Origin: Bacillota bacterium | Lineage (GTDB): Bacteria; Bacillota; Clostridia; Lachnospirales; Lachnospiraceae | Length of the DNA stretch: 64,000 nt | Direction: 5' to 3' | NCBI GenBank assembly: GCA_902363515.1 | Contig: CABJAN010000011.1 | Location: 1-64,000, forward strand | In this document: positions 24,904 through 33,058 of the stretch, one piece after another | Layout: each line of letters opens with the position of its first letter | Position numbering within the stretch: position 1 is the stretch's first letter | The notes under the pieces: model-generated | What the model was told of the DNA's origin: nothing | Seen by the model: the letters and a program-made list of their open reading frames with translations, nothing else | Database searches by the model: none | Made by a program: the position numbers and the translations under genes

Positions 24904-25711
24904 TCTTCTCCTTCACCTTTTCCACATCCACTCGCTCTACATAGCCCTTTTTCATTCTGTTACTGCGTTTTATGGCTTTACTCCATCCTCCCACTTTATT
25001 ATACACCCAGAAAGAATGGGACAGAACCGTCTTGGCTTTTCCAATTTTATCCTTTGCAGTACCACCATAGATACTGCCTCCGCATTCCATCTTTGTTCCT
25101 TTCATAATGTGCATAATCAAATCAGATTCACAGGTCACATCATCCGGTATCTCTGTGTAAGCCATGCCAATGCAATCTGCCCTGTGGGCGTCACTGCCAC
25201 CTGTTCCGGGAAGGTCATATTTCTCTGCAATAGCAAGAGCTTTATCATTCACCGACTGTGGTTCACAGGCATTAAATACTTCCATGAAATCAAATTCCCG
25301 GATAATGTCCGGATTTCTCTGATAAGCCTTTGCATTCATAAAGCTCATAAACTTTTCCCCGCAGGGATGTGCCGGTCCCAAAATTCCACCATAGTTATGA
25401 ACAATGGGAATCAACATCTGCAAAGGCATTCCCCGAAGTTCCAAAAGTCTCAGTTTAATATTTTCCGGCATAATCACAATCATATGCCCTGCATCCAGAG
25501 TATCGTACTCAATGCCCTTTAAAACCAAGAAATCCTGATATTTATCCCCTTTGATATTCCGCTTCCACTGACGATATCCGCCATAGGAATCATGATCTGT
25601 TACCAGCATCCCGCCAAATCCCTGATTCCGCAGCATACGGATATATTCTTCAATAGGAACTTTTCCATCAATAGAGCCTTCTTTTGTATGGCAATGCATG
25701 TCAATCTTCAT
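24896..25711 (-). CDS. PHP-domain metal-dependent phosphoesterase
   Basis: A 271-residue PHP protein. The metal-binding motifs are visible: DMHCHTKEGS at the N-terminus, DHDSYGG, GPAHPCGEK and GTGGSDAHRAD. The family includes phosphoesterases that act on nucleotides or phosphorylated small molecules. The start at 25711 follows AGGAGA by 7 nt. It overlaps hom by 8 nt and probably shares a transcript with the SseB-like gene upstream. The substrate is unknown. Confidence 0.8.
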   Translation of the reverse strand: MKIDMHCHTKEGSIDGKVPIEEYIRMLRNQGFGGMLVTDHDSYGGYRQWKRNIKGDKYQDFLVLKGIEYDTLDAGHMIVIMPENIKLRLLELRGMPLQMLIPIVHNYGGILGPAHPCGEKFMSFMNAKAYQRNPDIIREFDFMEVFNACEPQSVNDKALAIAEKYDLPGTGGSDAHRADCIGMAYTEIPDDVTCESDLIMHIMKGTKMECGGSIYGGTAKDKIGKAKTVLSHSFWVYNKVGGWSKAIKRSNRMKKGYVERVDVEKVKEKNE

Positions 25712-25738
25712 GACAACATCTCCTTTCACGAACTTCTG

Positions 25739-26521
25739 TCATAGACCAAATCTTTGCCTCATAGCCCCGATTTTTTCTTTCGGAAGAACCAGATTAAATC
25801 CCTGGGGATTCACAGCCACACCTTTTGCTACAGGAATAATCACCTTTTCCAGGTTCTCAAAATTCACCAGCATTCCTGTAAATTTCTTTTCTTTATTAAA
25901 TTTCCGAAACTCTTCTGCATCTGAAAAGATTGGCTGGTAAATATCCCCATTCTGGGTCTTAATATAAGGAACCTGAACATTTTTGGGATCCTGTCCCTCC
26001 TCTGGTTTATTCACTGCCACCAGATACCGGCTTTTAACCAGATTTGCTGCTGTCTCCTCTTCCAGTTCCCTGAGATTTTCTTTTTCTTCCATTTCCACGC
26101 CACGTCTTAACTCCTGCATAAAGTAAATACCGGAAAGCTGCAACTGTGGATTCAGAAGAGGACGTTTCTCTTCCGGCAGACTGGAAAAGTCAGGTTTTTT
26201 CACCACTTCCTCTAACTCCAGTTCTGTTTTTTTCTCCTTTTCATAGTAAACAATACTATTGACTCCAAGGGTGTACAGCACTGTGTAAAAACTAAGGAAA
26301 CTCTGATTATCCACCCTGATAGCTGCAACAGGATTTTTCTTCTCTGTTAAAGGCTTCACGGTCTCTTCCAGCATTTCCTTTTCTTCAAAAATCCAAACCT
26401 GGTCATTAAAAGTTTCCGGATCGCAAATCACAAATGGAAGCCTGGTGGCTCTAGAGAGAACCGTAAATACCTCTTTCTGTGTCTGAATTTTCCGAATCAG
26501 TTCTATTCTTGCGTTGTCCAT
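25739..26521 (-). CDS. SseB-like protein
   Basis: A 260-residue cytoplasmic protein in two parts. The N-terminal 110 residues are poorly recognisable. The C-terminal half (about 130-260) resembles the SseB domain, with LVAVNKP, VPYIKTQNGDIYQPIFSD, EFRKFN and KGVAVNPQGFNLVLP. SseB was named for enhanced serine sensitivity in E. coli and its molecular role is unclear. It lies 27 nt upstream of the PHP gene, on the same strand. Confidence 0.65.
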   Translation of the reverse strand: MDNARIELIRKIQTQKEVFTVLSRATRLPFVICDPETFNDQVWIFEEKEMLEETVKPLTEKKNPVAAIRVDNQSFLSFYTVLYTLGVNSIVYYEKEKKTELELEEVVKKPDFSSLPEEKRPLLNPQLQLSGIYFMQELRRGVEMEEKENLRELEEETAANLVKSRYLVAVNKPEEGQDPKNVQVPYIKTQNGDIYQPIFSDAEEFRKFNKEKKFTGMLVNFENLEKVIIPVAKGVAVNPQGFNLVLPKEKIGAMRQRFGL

Positions 26522-26591
26522 GTCAATTTTCTCCTATTGTGTTGTATTCTATGTATAGTATACACCTTTTTCTGATTTTTGTCCTCTTTTA

Positions 26592-27125
26592 TTAGAAAAA
26601 CAATACACTAAAAAAGGCTACTTTTCCTTCACAGTAATACTCCATGCCGCATTCTTTTGCCAGGGCGTCCACCTGGACACAGAAAGCGGAAAGACAGGAA
26701 GCTCTCTTTTGGGGAAATTTACAGGGATTTCCTTCTTTTTTTGCACAGGGGCTGCACAACTGGCAGGGGCCTGCCATAGCCGGAAGGTATTCTGGAATTT
26801 CTCCTTCCACTCCATGAATCAGCTTCCAGGTCATTTCATTATGGCGATGTTTAATCACCTTTGTCTCTGCATCATCCATAATATCCTTCACAGGAGTGAT
26901 GGTCTGCAATACCAGGGCTTTGGAAAACCGCAAAGCTTTCTCCTTCAATGCTTCCGGTTCGCCGCAGGAAGGTGGACAGGAATAATTATTATCGTAGTTT
27001 CCACAATAATTCATTTCACAAAACTGGCGGAATCTGCTGTCAAAAATCAGATGATCCGTATCTATCACACATGCCTGGTCAAATCCACATGCAAGAGCCT
27101 GGTTTAATAATTTTTCTTTGGTCAT
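26592..27125 (-). CDS. DUF2284 cysteine-rich metal-binding protein
   Basis: A 177-residue protein with many cysteines, arranged as CEMNYCGNYDNNYSCPPSCG and later GPCQLCSPCAKKEGNPC, then CLSAFCVQ. The pattern matches DUF2284, predicted to bind metal, possibly Fe-S clusters. No enzymatic activity is established for the family. It lies alone, with about 390 nt of non-coding DNA upstream and its own promoter-like AT-rich stretch. Confidence 0.75.
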   Translation of the reverse strand: MTKEKLLNQALACGFDQACVIDTDHLIFDSRFRQFCEMNYCGNYDNNYSCPPSCGEPEALKEKALRFSKALVLQTITPVKDIMDDAETKVIKHRHNEMTWKLIHGVEGEIPEYLPAMAGPCQLCSPCAKKEGNPCKFPQKRASCLSAFCVQVDALAKECGMEYYCEGKVAFFSVLFF

Positions 27126-27452
27126 AGGGTTACTTCCTTTCTGTTGTCTACAGTATTACAGATTCATTAAAAACATATTTTATATATACATCATACTACA
27201 AACTGTACATTTAAGCCATACCTTTAATAATCCTAAACATTTGAAATACCAGCATTATCCTCCCAGTAGGTGAATCACACACATTCCTATTTTCCAACCT
27301 ACTTTTTCAAAGTCCAAATAGGTAGAAACAACAAATTAAGTCATCATCTTTTATGATTTCCACCTATTTCTATCTCCATTTTATAAGTGGAAATATCGCG
27401 TCTATAGCTTTTCACCTACTTCCGCAGACTCAAACATATTTCAAATACGAAA
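27126..27452. other. Non-coding region with repeated TAGGT-type motifs
   Basis: No convincing gene lies between the DUF2284 start and the fumarase-like terminator. It holds several related short motifs in both orientations: GTAGGTGAA near 27266 with TTCACCTAC near 27411, AAATAGGT near 27316 with ACCTATTT near 27362, and ATTTCCAC near 27356 with GTGGAAAT near 27387. Several mutually exclusive stems of 8-9 bp could form. It may be the leader of the DUF2284 gene, an operator cluster or a decayed repeat. Confidence 0.4.
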
Positions 27453-27491
27453 GCTGCCGCTTTCACGATTCATACTCATGAAAGCGGCAGC
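27453..27491 (-). terminator. Terminator of the histidine/methylaspartate cluster
   Basis: A perfect 13-bp stem, GCTGCCGCTTTCA (27453-27465) with TGAAAGCGGCAGC (27479-27491), lies 24 nt past the stop of the last gene. The minus-strand tail is only moderately T-rich. Confidence 0.7.
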
Positions 27492-27514
27492 CGCATAAAG
27501 ATATTCACTATTCT

Positions 27515-28051
27515 TTATTTACAAACCTCATCATACAGATTTCTTCCCTCAGAATCAATCACCACAATCACCGGAAGATTTTCTACTTCCAGCTTCCGAA
27601 TGGCTTCTGTTCCCAGGTCTTCATAGGCAATGACTTCTGCCTTTTTGATACATTTGGAGAGTAACGCCCCTGCGCCGCCTACTGCTGCGAAGAACACAGC
27701 CCCGTTTCTCACAATGGCATCTGTGACTTCCTGTTTTCTCCTGCCTTTTCCAATCATGCCCGTAAGTCCTAAATCCAGCAGTCTTGGCGCATATTTATCC
27801 ATGCGGCTGGCAGTGGTCGGACCTGCAGAACCAATGGGACGTCCTTCTCTTGCCGGTGTTGGTCCCATGTAATAAATCACATTACCTTCCAGTTCAATAG
27901 GAAGTTTTTCTCCTTTGTCCAATGTCTGGGACATTCTCAAATGTGCGGCGTCCCTCGCTGTATAAATAGTACCTGTAATATAAACATAATCCCCTGCTTT
28001 CAGGGTTTTTACCTCTTCTCGGTCCAGAGGTGCTTTGATATATCTGTCCAT
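27515..28051 (-). CDS. Class I fumarase-type hydratase, beta subunit (probable mesaconase)
   Basis: A 178-residue beta subunit of a two-subunit Fe-S hydro-lyase, equal to the C-terminal part of class I fumarase and tartrate dehydratase. It has LEGNVIYYMGPTPA, IGSAGPTTASRMD, GMIGKG and the Fe-S hydratase end VIVVIDSEGRNLYD. The start at 28051 follows GGAGGAAAGAGG; a 193-residue reading would begin in the intergenic gap. As the last gene after methylaspartate ammonia-lyase, the enzyme most likely hydrates mesaconate to citramalate. Class I fumarases are known to act on mesaconate, so fumarate remains possible as a second substrate. Confidence 0.85.
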   Translation of the reverse strand: MDRYIKAPLDREEVKTLKAGDYVYITGTIYTARDAAHLRMSQTLDKGEKLPIELEGNVIYYMGPTPAREGRPIGSAGPTTASRMDKYAPRLLDLGLTGMIGKGRRKQEVTDAIVRNGAVFFAAVGGAGALLSKCIKKAEVIAYEDLGTEAIRKLEVENLPVIVVIDSEGRNLYDEVCK

Positions 28052-28079
28052 TCCTCTTTCCTCCCTGTTCTTTCGTGTA

Positions 28080-28925
28080 CTAAATCGTTCTGACAATATG
28101 ACGGTTTACATGGCAACAGATATTAATTGCCACAGGAAGTCCCGCAATATGGGTGGCATATGTGTTGATATTCACAGCCAGCGCTGTGGTATCTCCGCCT
28201 AAGCCTGCAGGTCCTAAACCAATTTCATTAATTTTTGCCAGCAACTCTTCTTCCAGTTCTTTTACATGAGGTAATTCGGAATGTTCCCCGATTTCTCTGG
28301 TCAGGGCTTTCTTTGCCAGAATAGCTGCCTTTTCAAAGGTTCCGCCGATTCCCACACCCACAACCACTGGGGGGCAGGCATTTGGTCCGGCTTCTTTTAC
28401 TGCATTTACAATGGCTTCTTTCACACCTTCCACACCATCTGCTGGTTTCAGCATACAGATTTTACTCATATTTTCGCTTCCAAATCCTTTTGGCGCTACG
28501 GTGATTTCCACCTGGTCTCCCGGTACAATTTCATAATGAATAATCGCCGGTGTGTTATCTTTTGTATTGACTCTGAGAAGTGGGTCTCCTACTACAGATT
28601 TCCTAAGATACCCTTCTGCATAGCCCTGGCGTACCCCTTCGTTTACAGCATCTTCCACACTGCCACCTTCAAAGTGCACGTCCTGCCCTACCTTTAGAAA
28701 TACCACTGCCATACCAGTGTCCTGGCAGATAGGAATCATGTCCTTTCCTGCAATATCCAGGTTTTCCAGAAGCTGTCCCAGAATCTGTTTTGCCAGAGGT
28801 CTGGTTTCTTTTTCATGGGCATCTCTCATGGCCTTATCCATATCCGGAGCCAGGAAATGATTAGCCTGAATACACATTTCTTTAATATTTTCTGTCAAAA
28901 GTTCTACGTTTACGCTGCGAACCAT
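28080..28925 (-). CDS. Class I fumarase-type hydratase, alpha subunit (probable mesaconase)
   Basis: A 281-residue alpha subunit of a class I fumarase-type hydratase, the [4Fe-4S] half. Conserved Cys-containing motifs are ICQDTGMAVVF, KICMLKPADG and NACPPVVVGVGIGG. The cluster binds and activates the substrate for anti addition of water. It pairs with the beta subunit 28 nt downstream. The context inside the methylaspartate operon favours mesaconate as the physiological substrate, filling the step between methylaspartate ammonia-lyase and citramalate lyase. Oxygen sensitivity of such enzymes fits an anaerobe. Confidence 0.87.
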   Translation of the reverse strand: MVRSVNVELLTENIKEMCIQANHFLAPDMDKAMRDAHEKETRPLAKQILGQLLENLDIAGKDMIPICQDTGMAVVFLKVGQDVHFEGGSVEDAVNEGVRQGYAEGYLRKSVVGDPLLRVNTKDNTPAIIHYEIVPGDQVEITVAPKGFGSENMSKICMLKPADGVEGVKEAIVNAVKEAGPNACPPVVVGVGIGGTFEKAAILAKKALTREIGEHSELPHVKELEEELLAKINEIGLGPAGLGGDTTALAVNINTYATHIAGLPVAINICCHVNRHIVRTI

Positions 28926-28951
28926 GGTTTTCTTCCTCCACTTTTCTGTTC

Positions 28952-29902
28952 TTACCTTGGGTGTTCTGCCAAATGTTTGCTTAAATCAATGCGGTTAAAG
29001 TCTCTGATATCCTCAGACTGGTGTTTTCCAAGCATTCCAATGAGCATATAATATCCGTTTCTTGGATCCTGGGGATAATCTTTTACTAATGTAAAATCTG
29101 TAATTTTCCCTGTACTGGAAATGTGCATTCTGGGTCCCAGACATTCCAGCACATAGTCGCCAATCTGAACATGATTTTCATCATAATAAGAAACCGGTAA
29201 ATCCTTTTTCACCGCTTCTCTTACTTTTGCCTCCAGCTCATACAAATCCACATCCGGCTTCTGCTCAAATTCCAATACGAATCCATGACGTACATCTGAA
29301 CGGGGACCATCCTGGGCATAGCCTTCTCCCATAAAATACACGCACAAATCTTCCAGTGTATGAGCTGCCTTCCGATAAATCACGGATTTGTGTACAATCT
29401 TGGCAATGTTCTCAGGAAGCGGGCCAAACATATTGGGTCTGGTAATAATAATTTCCTCCCCGATTCCCACCAGCAAATCTGCATTGCGGTTTAAAAATGG
29501 AAAAATCAGTTCAAAATGCTCCACAATTACAATCTTCCCGTGTTTTGCCGCATCCAGAATTGCCTCTGCCAGCACATGCATCTGAGTAAAAGCGGATTCA
29601 AAGCGGATATCCAGATGATAGGTATGAGGCGAAAAAGGATCCGCCATATCTTCATGGAGAAGAGGAAGGGGACGGATATTCACCCCTTCATCATCATTGG
29701 TAAGGTCAAGCCCCGGAAACATTCCTTTAATCAAAAGGCTCTTTCCAGCCCCCGCATCTCCGATAATTCCCACAATGTGGTCAAAGGGACTTAAATACAT
29801 CTGGCTTAACTGCATACCCAGGTCTGCCATGCGGCGGTTTCCTCTGGGCGCAAAATAATAGCTGTACAGGTTTCCATCCTGCATTTGTCTTGAATATGCC
29901 AT
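28952..29902 (-). CDS. P-loop ATPase with AlaRS 'second additional domain' (unknown role)
   Basis: A 316-residue protein. Residues about 40-60 carry a Walker A, GIIGDAGAGKSLLIKG. IVIVEHFELIFPF at about 123-136 has the look of a Walker B with acidic residues. The C-terminal third contains the segments (PRSDVRHGFVLEF, MHISSTGKITDF) that lead similar proteins to be labelled alanine-tRNA synthetase second additional domain proteins. From memory, such genes recur with methylaspartate ammonia-lyase in Firmicutes. It lies between mal and the fumarase-like alpha subunit. It may energise maturation or repair of one of the pathway enzymes; this is speculation. Confidence 0.65.
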   Translation of the reverse strand: MAYSRQMQDGNLYSYYFAPRGNRRMADLGMQLSQMYLSPFDHIVGIIGDAGAGKSLLIKGMFPGLDLTNDDEGVNIRPLPLLHEDMADPFSPHTYHLDIRFESAFTQMHVLAEAILDAAKHGKIVIVEHFELIFPFLNRNADLLVGIGEEIIITRPNMFGPLPENIAKIVHKSVIYRKAAHTLEDLCVYFMGEGYAQDGPRSDVRHGFVLEFEQKPDVDLYELEAKVREAVKKDLPVSYYDENHVQIGDYVLECLGPRMHISSTGKITDFTLVKDYPQDPRNGYYMLIGMLGKHQSEDIRDFNRIDLSKHLAEHPR

Positions 29903-29919
29903 ACTTTTTCCTTTTTATG

Positions 29920-29969
29920 TGCCAGAATAGCCAGAACTGCTTTCTCATAAGAGGAAAACAATTCTGGCA
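29920..29969 (-). other. Intercistronic hairpin with two alternative partners
   Basis: In the mal-ATPase gap, minus-strand TGCCAGAAT can pair perfectly with ATTCTGGCA, or with the neighbouring CAGTTCTGGC through one G-U pair. The stems are mutually exclusive. No T-run follows, so it is unlikely to be a simple terminator and may instead affect RNA stability. Confidence 0.4.
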
Positions 29970-29990
29970 TATCCTGTTTATCATTCTCTA

Positions 29991-31238
29991 TTAGTTCTTT
30001 CTTGCTTTTCTAAGAGCCAGGATTCTCTCCATTTCATTGTAAACAATCATGTAGCCCTCGTCAACACCCATACCAGGTTTTGCAAGAATCTGATCCGGTT
30101 TTGTAGCCATCGCGCAGTTTACACAAACCTGTGCGGAACGGTCTGTTTCGTTACAGGTACCGCCCTGGTAAGCGCCAAAGCCTTTTTCCTTGCAGTACAG
30201 AACTGCTTCTACAATATTGTTGATTCCACCAAGGTCTGGTGTTTTAATCTGAGCCATGTGACCGGCTTTGTTATCTGCAAAGTATTTTACATCTTCCAGT
30301 GTATTACACCATTCATCTGCAACCAGCTCAACATCAATGCCTCTTCTGTCCACTTCTTCTCTAAGCCCCTTTAAGCAGAGCATCTGTTTTTCTCTTTCCT
30401 CTGCATCCATAGGGCCTTCGATTCTCAAATGGAATGGTTTTGCAGCTTCTTCCAGTTCTGCCAGATAATCTGCCATTGCAGGATAGTTGTCAACACCAAA
30501 AATGGCTCCAATGGTACCATATACGTCAATGTGGAACACTGGCATATAGTCTTCGCTGTGGCGCAGTTTAAGAACGCGGTCTCTTAACCAGCCAACATAT
30601 TCTTTTAACAGTTCCCCATGCTCACCTAATTTTAATTTTACGTTGTTGATTAATGCGTGAGGCATAACTGCAGCGCCTTTTAAAATCATCTTGTCTGCAT
30701 TATCATAACGGTTGTCACCAGACTGTGTAAATACTGGAATCGGCTCTTCTGAAACCGTTGTTCCATATTCATCTGCAACAACTTCGCACATCAGTCTCTT
30801 GCTGGATTTTGCAACAGCGTCCAGAATTGCCTGGCTCACACCATAGCGGATAGCTGTATGTAATCTCTTGCCATCCACCTGAATGGATTCCAGCATTTCA
30901 CATAAACCTTTGAAGCTGTCAGCTTCTTTTCCAACTAATTCCGGTTTAATATATTTGTCAATAATCGGAATAAAATCCTCTGCCAGAAACAGCGGGTCAC
31001 GTCCGCCTGCACCAGAATACTGAACAGCCGCACAATCACCCCATGCAATCTGTCCGTCTTCCAGAATCAACATAACAGAAATGGCCTCACCAGCCTGTCT
31101 TACAGACTTAAATCCAGGTGTAACAGTTTCTCCGAAATAAGCTGCCCCATCAGAAACAGCTCCCTTTTTAATAGCTCTCTGGTCATCAAAGAAAAATCCG
31201 GTTCTTGCTTTAGAACAAACAACATCTACTATTTTCAT
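29991..31238 (-). CDS. mal: Methylaspartate ammonia-lyase
   Basis: A 415-residue enolase-superfamily enzyme converting (2S,3S)-3-methylaspartate to mesaconate and ammonia. The three metal ligands of the family are visible in VFHIDVYGT, LRIEGPMDAE and ELVADEWCN, and the catalytic lysine in MAQIKTPDLGG. The length agrees with the clostridial enzyme (about 413). The start at 31238 follows AAGGAGA by about 8 nt; a 422-residue reading would begin before that site. It follows the glutamate mutase genes but is separated from glmE by a 371-nt spacer full of secondary structure. Confidence 0.95.
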   Translation of the reverse strand: MKIVDVVCSKARTGFFFDDQRAIKKGAVSDGAAYFGETVTPGFKSVRQAGEAISVMLILEDGQIAWGDCAAVQYSGAGGRDPLFLAEDFIPIIDKYIKPELVGKEADSFKGLCEMLESIQVDGKRLHTAIRYGVSQAILDAVAKSSKRLMCEVVADEYGTTVSEEPIPVFTQSGDNRYDNADKMILKGAAVMPHALINNVKLKLGEHGELLKEYVGWLRDRVLKLRHSEDYMPVFHIDVYGTIGAIFGVDNYPAMADYLAELEEAAKPFHLRIEGPMDAEEREKQMLCLKGLREEVDRRGIDVELVADEWCNTLEDVKYFADNKAGHMAQIKTPDLGGINNIVEAVLYCKEKGFGAYQGGTCNETDRSAQVCVNCAMATKPDQILAKPGMGVDEGYMIVYNEMERILALRKARKN

Positions 31239-31261
31239 GGTTATCAATCTCCTTTTCAACT

Positions 31262-31446
31262 GGAAGATAAGGGATAGTGTTCAGTCCACATTGAGGATTC
31301 TGTCCCCGGGTATGGCGGGTTCATGCTTTTCTTGCTCAAAACCATTTTCTATTCGCAGAAAAGCACAAACCCGTCATCCCCGGGAGATACCAGACTTCCG
31401 GTGGACTGGGATATCGTTCTGTATATCCCTTCCATGCTTATCTTCC
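31262..31446 (-). other. 185-nt nested stem structure between glmE and mal
   Basis: Arms pair in strict nesting: GGAAGATAAG (31262-31271) with CTTATCTTCC (31437-31446); CAGTCCAC (31282-31289) with GTGGACTG (31401-31408); CCCGGG (31305-31310) with CCCGGG (31379-31384); CGGGTT (31316-31321) with AACCCG (31368-31373); TGCTTTTCT (31324-31332) with AGAAAAGCA (31357-31365). GGATA/TATCC extends the outer stem. There is no coding potential. It could be a structured RNA in the operon transcript or a miniature repeat element; no known riboswitch consensus was recognised. Confidence 0.6.
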
Positions 31447-31500
31447 CTGGTATTTGTCACTTTAAAATGAATAAAAATCCTTTATATTTCTCACTCACTT

Positions 31501-31536
31501 GCATACGCCAGAAAGCCAAAGGCTTTCCGCGTATGC
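31501..31536 (-). other. Strong hairpin in the glmE-mal spacer
   Basis: GCATACGC (31501-31508) pairs with GCGTATGC (31529-31536) and GAAAGCC (31511-31517) with GGCTTTC (31521-31527), giving a 15-bp interrupted stem with a 3-nt loop. No T-tract follows on either strand, so it does not look like a terminator. Confidence 0.6.
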
Positions 31537-31556
31537 GTATCTTTTCTACCACAACT

Positions 31557-31600
31557 GTTATCCCATCCCCCGCTGGCGGCTGGTGTGGGATGACCATAAC
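31557..31600 (-). other. Hairpin directly after glmE
   Basis: TATCCCA-type bases at 31560-31565 pair with TGGGA-type bases at 31586-31591, and the flanking GTTA pairs with TAAC at 31597-31600. It lies 10 nt after the glmE stop and lacks a T-run. Possibly it protects the upstream mRNA from 3' decay. Confidence 0.45.
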
Positions 31601-31609
31601 CCTATTTCA

Positions 31610-33058
31610 TCATTTAGGTTTTCCTACCAGACGTCCCTTACTGATTGCATATACATCATCAATTACCATCTGGAAGGATGCTTTTCTCTTCTCCATTTTC
31701 GCACGGTGTTCAATCTTACCTCTGTTGAAGTCGATTAATTCCTGTGGAAGTGGAACTCTTGCCGAATTCAGGTAACGTACAGCGCCTTCATGGTCACGTG
31801 CCGGAAGCATTTTACCAAAGTTGTAGCGGCTTGGCGCAAATGGAATATCAATGACACCTGCTTTTACTGCGCGGATAACGCCAAGAGCCAGGTCTCCCAT
31901 ACCAAGTTCAAAGGTCTTATCCACGATTGCACAGGTTTCACCTTTGATAATTGCTTTTTCCAGTTCCAGAGCAGAGCTCTTTAATTCCTGATCTGCCAGC
32001 AGGGAAATAGCCTGTTTTGTACAGCGAAGTCCCTGCGCATTTGCTTCCATAGTAGGAACACCAACTGCCTCATGAGGTGTCTTAACAATAACCTTTGTAG
32101 CTTTTGCAAGGGCTGCTACAGAACTTCCCCAGGAAATAACTGCAAATGCTTTTGCTTCATCCTGTGGGAATCCACCCATCCACTGATGGAGAACCGTTGT
32201 TACGGTCACATCTTCATATCCGTATTTTTCCAGATATTCTTCGGTAAGTTCTTCCAGAACGCGAAGAGCTGCAACGTCCTGCACCAGGTTACCGCACTGT
32301 CCATAACCAACAGTTACATTCTTAACGCCCTGTTCTGCTGCAAGCAGTGCTTCGATAATTGCAACGGCATTGGACATAGATGGCGGAACCAGAGTACCTG
32401 TAAGAGGTCCGTATGGCTCACGGTTAATAGAAACACCCGCTTCTTCATAGATACCTGTCAGACGGTCTACATACTGCCAGTCATAAATCGTTCTTTCCAG
32501 CGGAACATCCTTTGCATATGGAATGTTGTAAGAAATACCGCCGCCTTCGTAGCTGGTAAATCCACCTGCATAACAGATTTCTGTCAGCAGTCTTGCGTCA
32601 GGAGTACCGTGACGTACCTGAACCGGAATATCAAGATTCTCAATAATCTGACGGCAGCCATATACACCATGGTTTACAGCTGGGAATCCATTCAGCATGG
32701 ATTTCTGAGTACGGATAGATTCTTTAATTCCGTTTTCTGCTTCTTCATAACGGTTCTGACGTGTATAGGAATCAATGGTTGTAGGAAGTAAATCTGCCTC
32801 ACCATTGTTCTGTAAATACTGCAAAAGTTTAATATGGTCTTCAATCAATGCTACACCGGCTCTTGGCTGAATCAAAGTTTTTCTTTCTTTCTTTGCTTCA
32901 GAAAGTTTTTTAGAAAAACTCTTTGATTCCGGCATACTTTTGTGATATTCGATAGCTTCATCAAAGTCTACATCTTTACCGGTTGCCCACTGTCCCATAA
33001 TCTCTTTTCGAATGCCGTAAAATTCGTCATCCGATAATTTTTTATTCCTTATGTCCAT
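31610..33058 (-). CDS. glmE: Glutamate mutase epsilon subunit
   Basis: A 482-residue catalytic subunit of adenosylcobalamin-dependent glutamate mutase, forming a TIM barrel that, with GlmS, rearranges L-glutamate to (2S,3S)-3-methylaspartate. Recognisable stretches include [22 protein letters not shown] and [17 protein letters not shown]. Length matches the Clostridium enzyme (about 483). AAGGAGA lies 9 nt before the chosen ATG at 33058, and the gene overlaps the end of glmL by 17 nt. The position in glmS-glmL-glmE order is the standard one. Confidence 0.96.
   Translation of the reverse strand: MDIRNKKLSDDEFYGIRKEIMGQWATGKDVDFDEAIEYHKSMPESKSFSKKLSEAKKERKTLIQPRAGVALIEDHIKLLQYLQNNGEADLLPTTIDSYTRQNRYEEAENGIKESIRTQKSMLNGFPAVNHGVYGCRQIIENLDIPVQVRHGTPDARLLTEICYAGGFTSYEGGGISYNIPYAKDVPLERTIYDWQYVDRLTGIYEEAGVSINREPYGPLTGTLVPPSMSNAVAIIEALLAAEQGVKNVTVGYGQCGNLVQDVAALRVLEELTEEYLEKYGYEDVTVTTVLHQWMGGFPQDEAKAFAVISWGSSVAALAKATKVIVKTPHEAVGVPTMEANAQGLRCTKQAISLLADQELKSSALELEKAIIKGETCAIVDKTFELGMGDLALGVIRAVKAGVIDIPFAPSRYNFGKMLPARDHEGAVRYLNSARVPLPQELIDFNRGKIEHRAKMEKRKASFQMVIDDVYAISKGRLVGKPK

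Noticed and set aside
24839..25522. Plus-strand open frame opposite the PHP gene
   Set aside because: The minus-strand PHP metal motifs are intact, so this frame is a shadow.
27240..27425. CRISPR-like array
   Set aside because: The repeated motifs are about 10 nt, vary in orientation and lack regular spacers.
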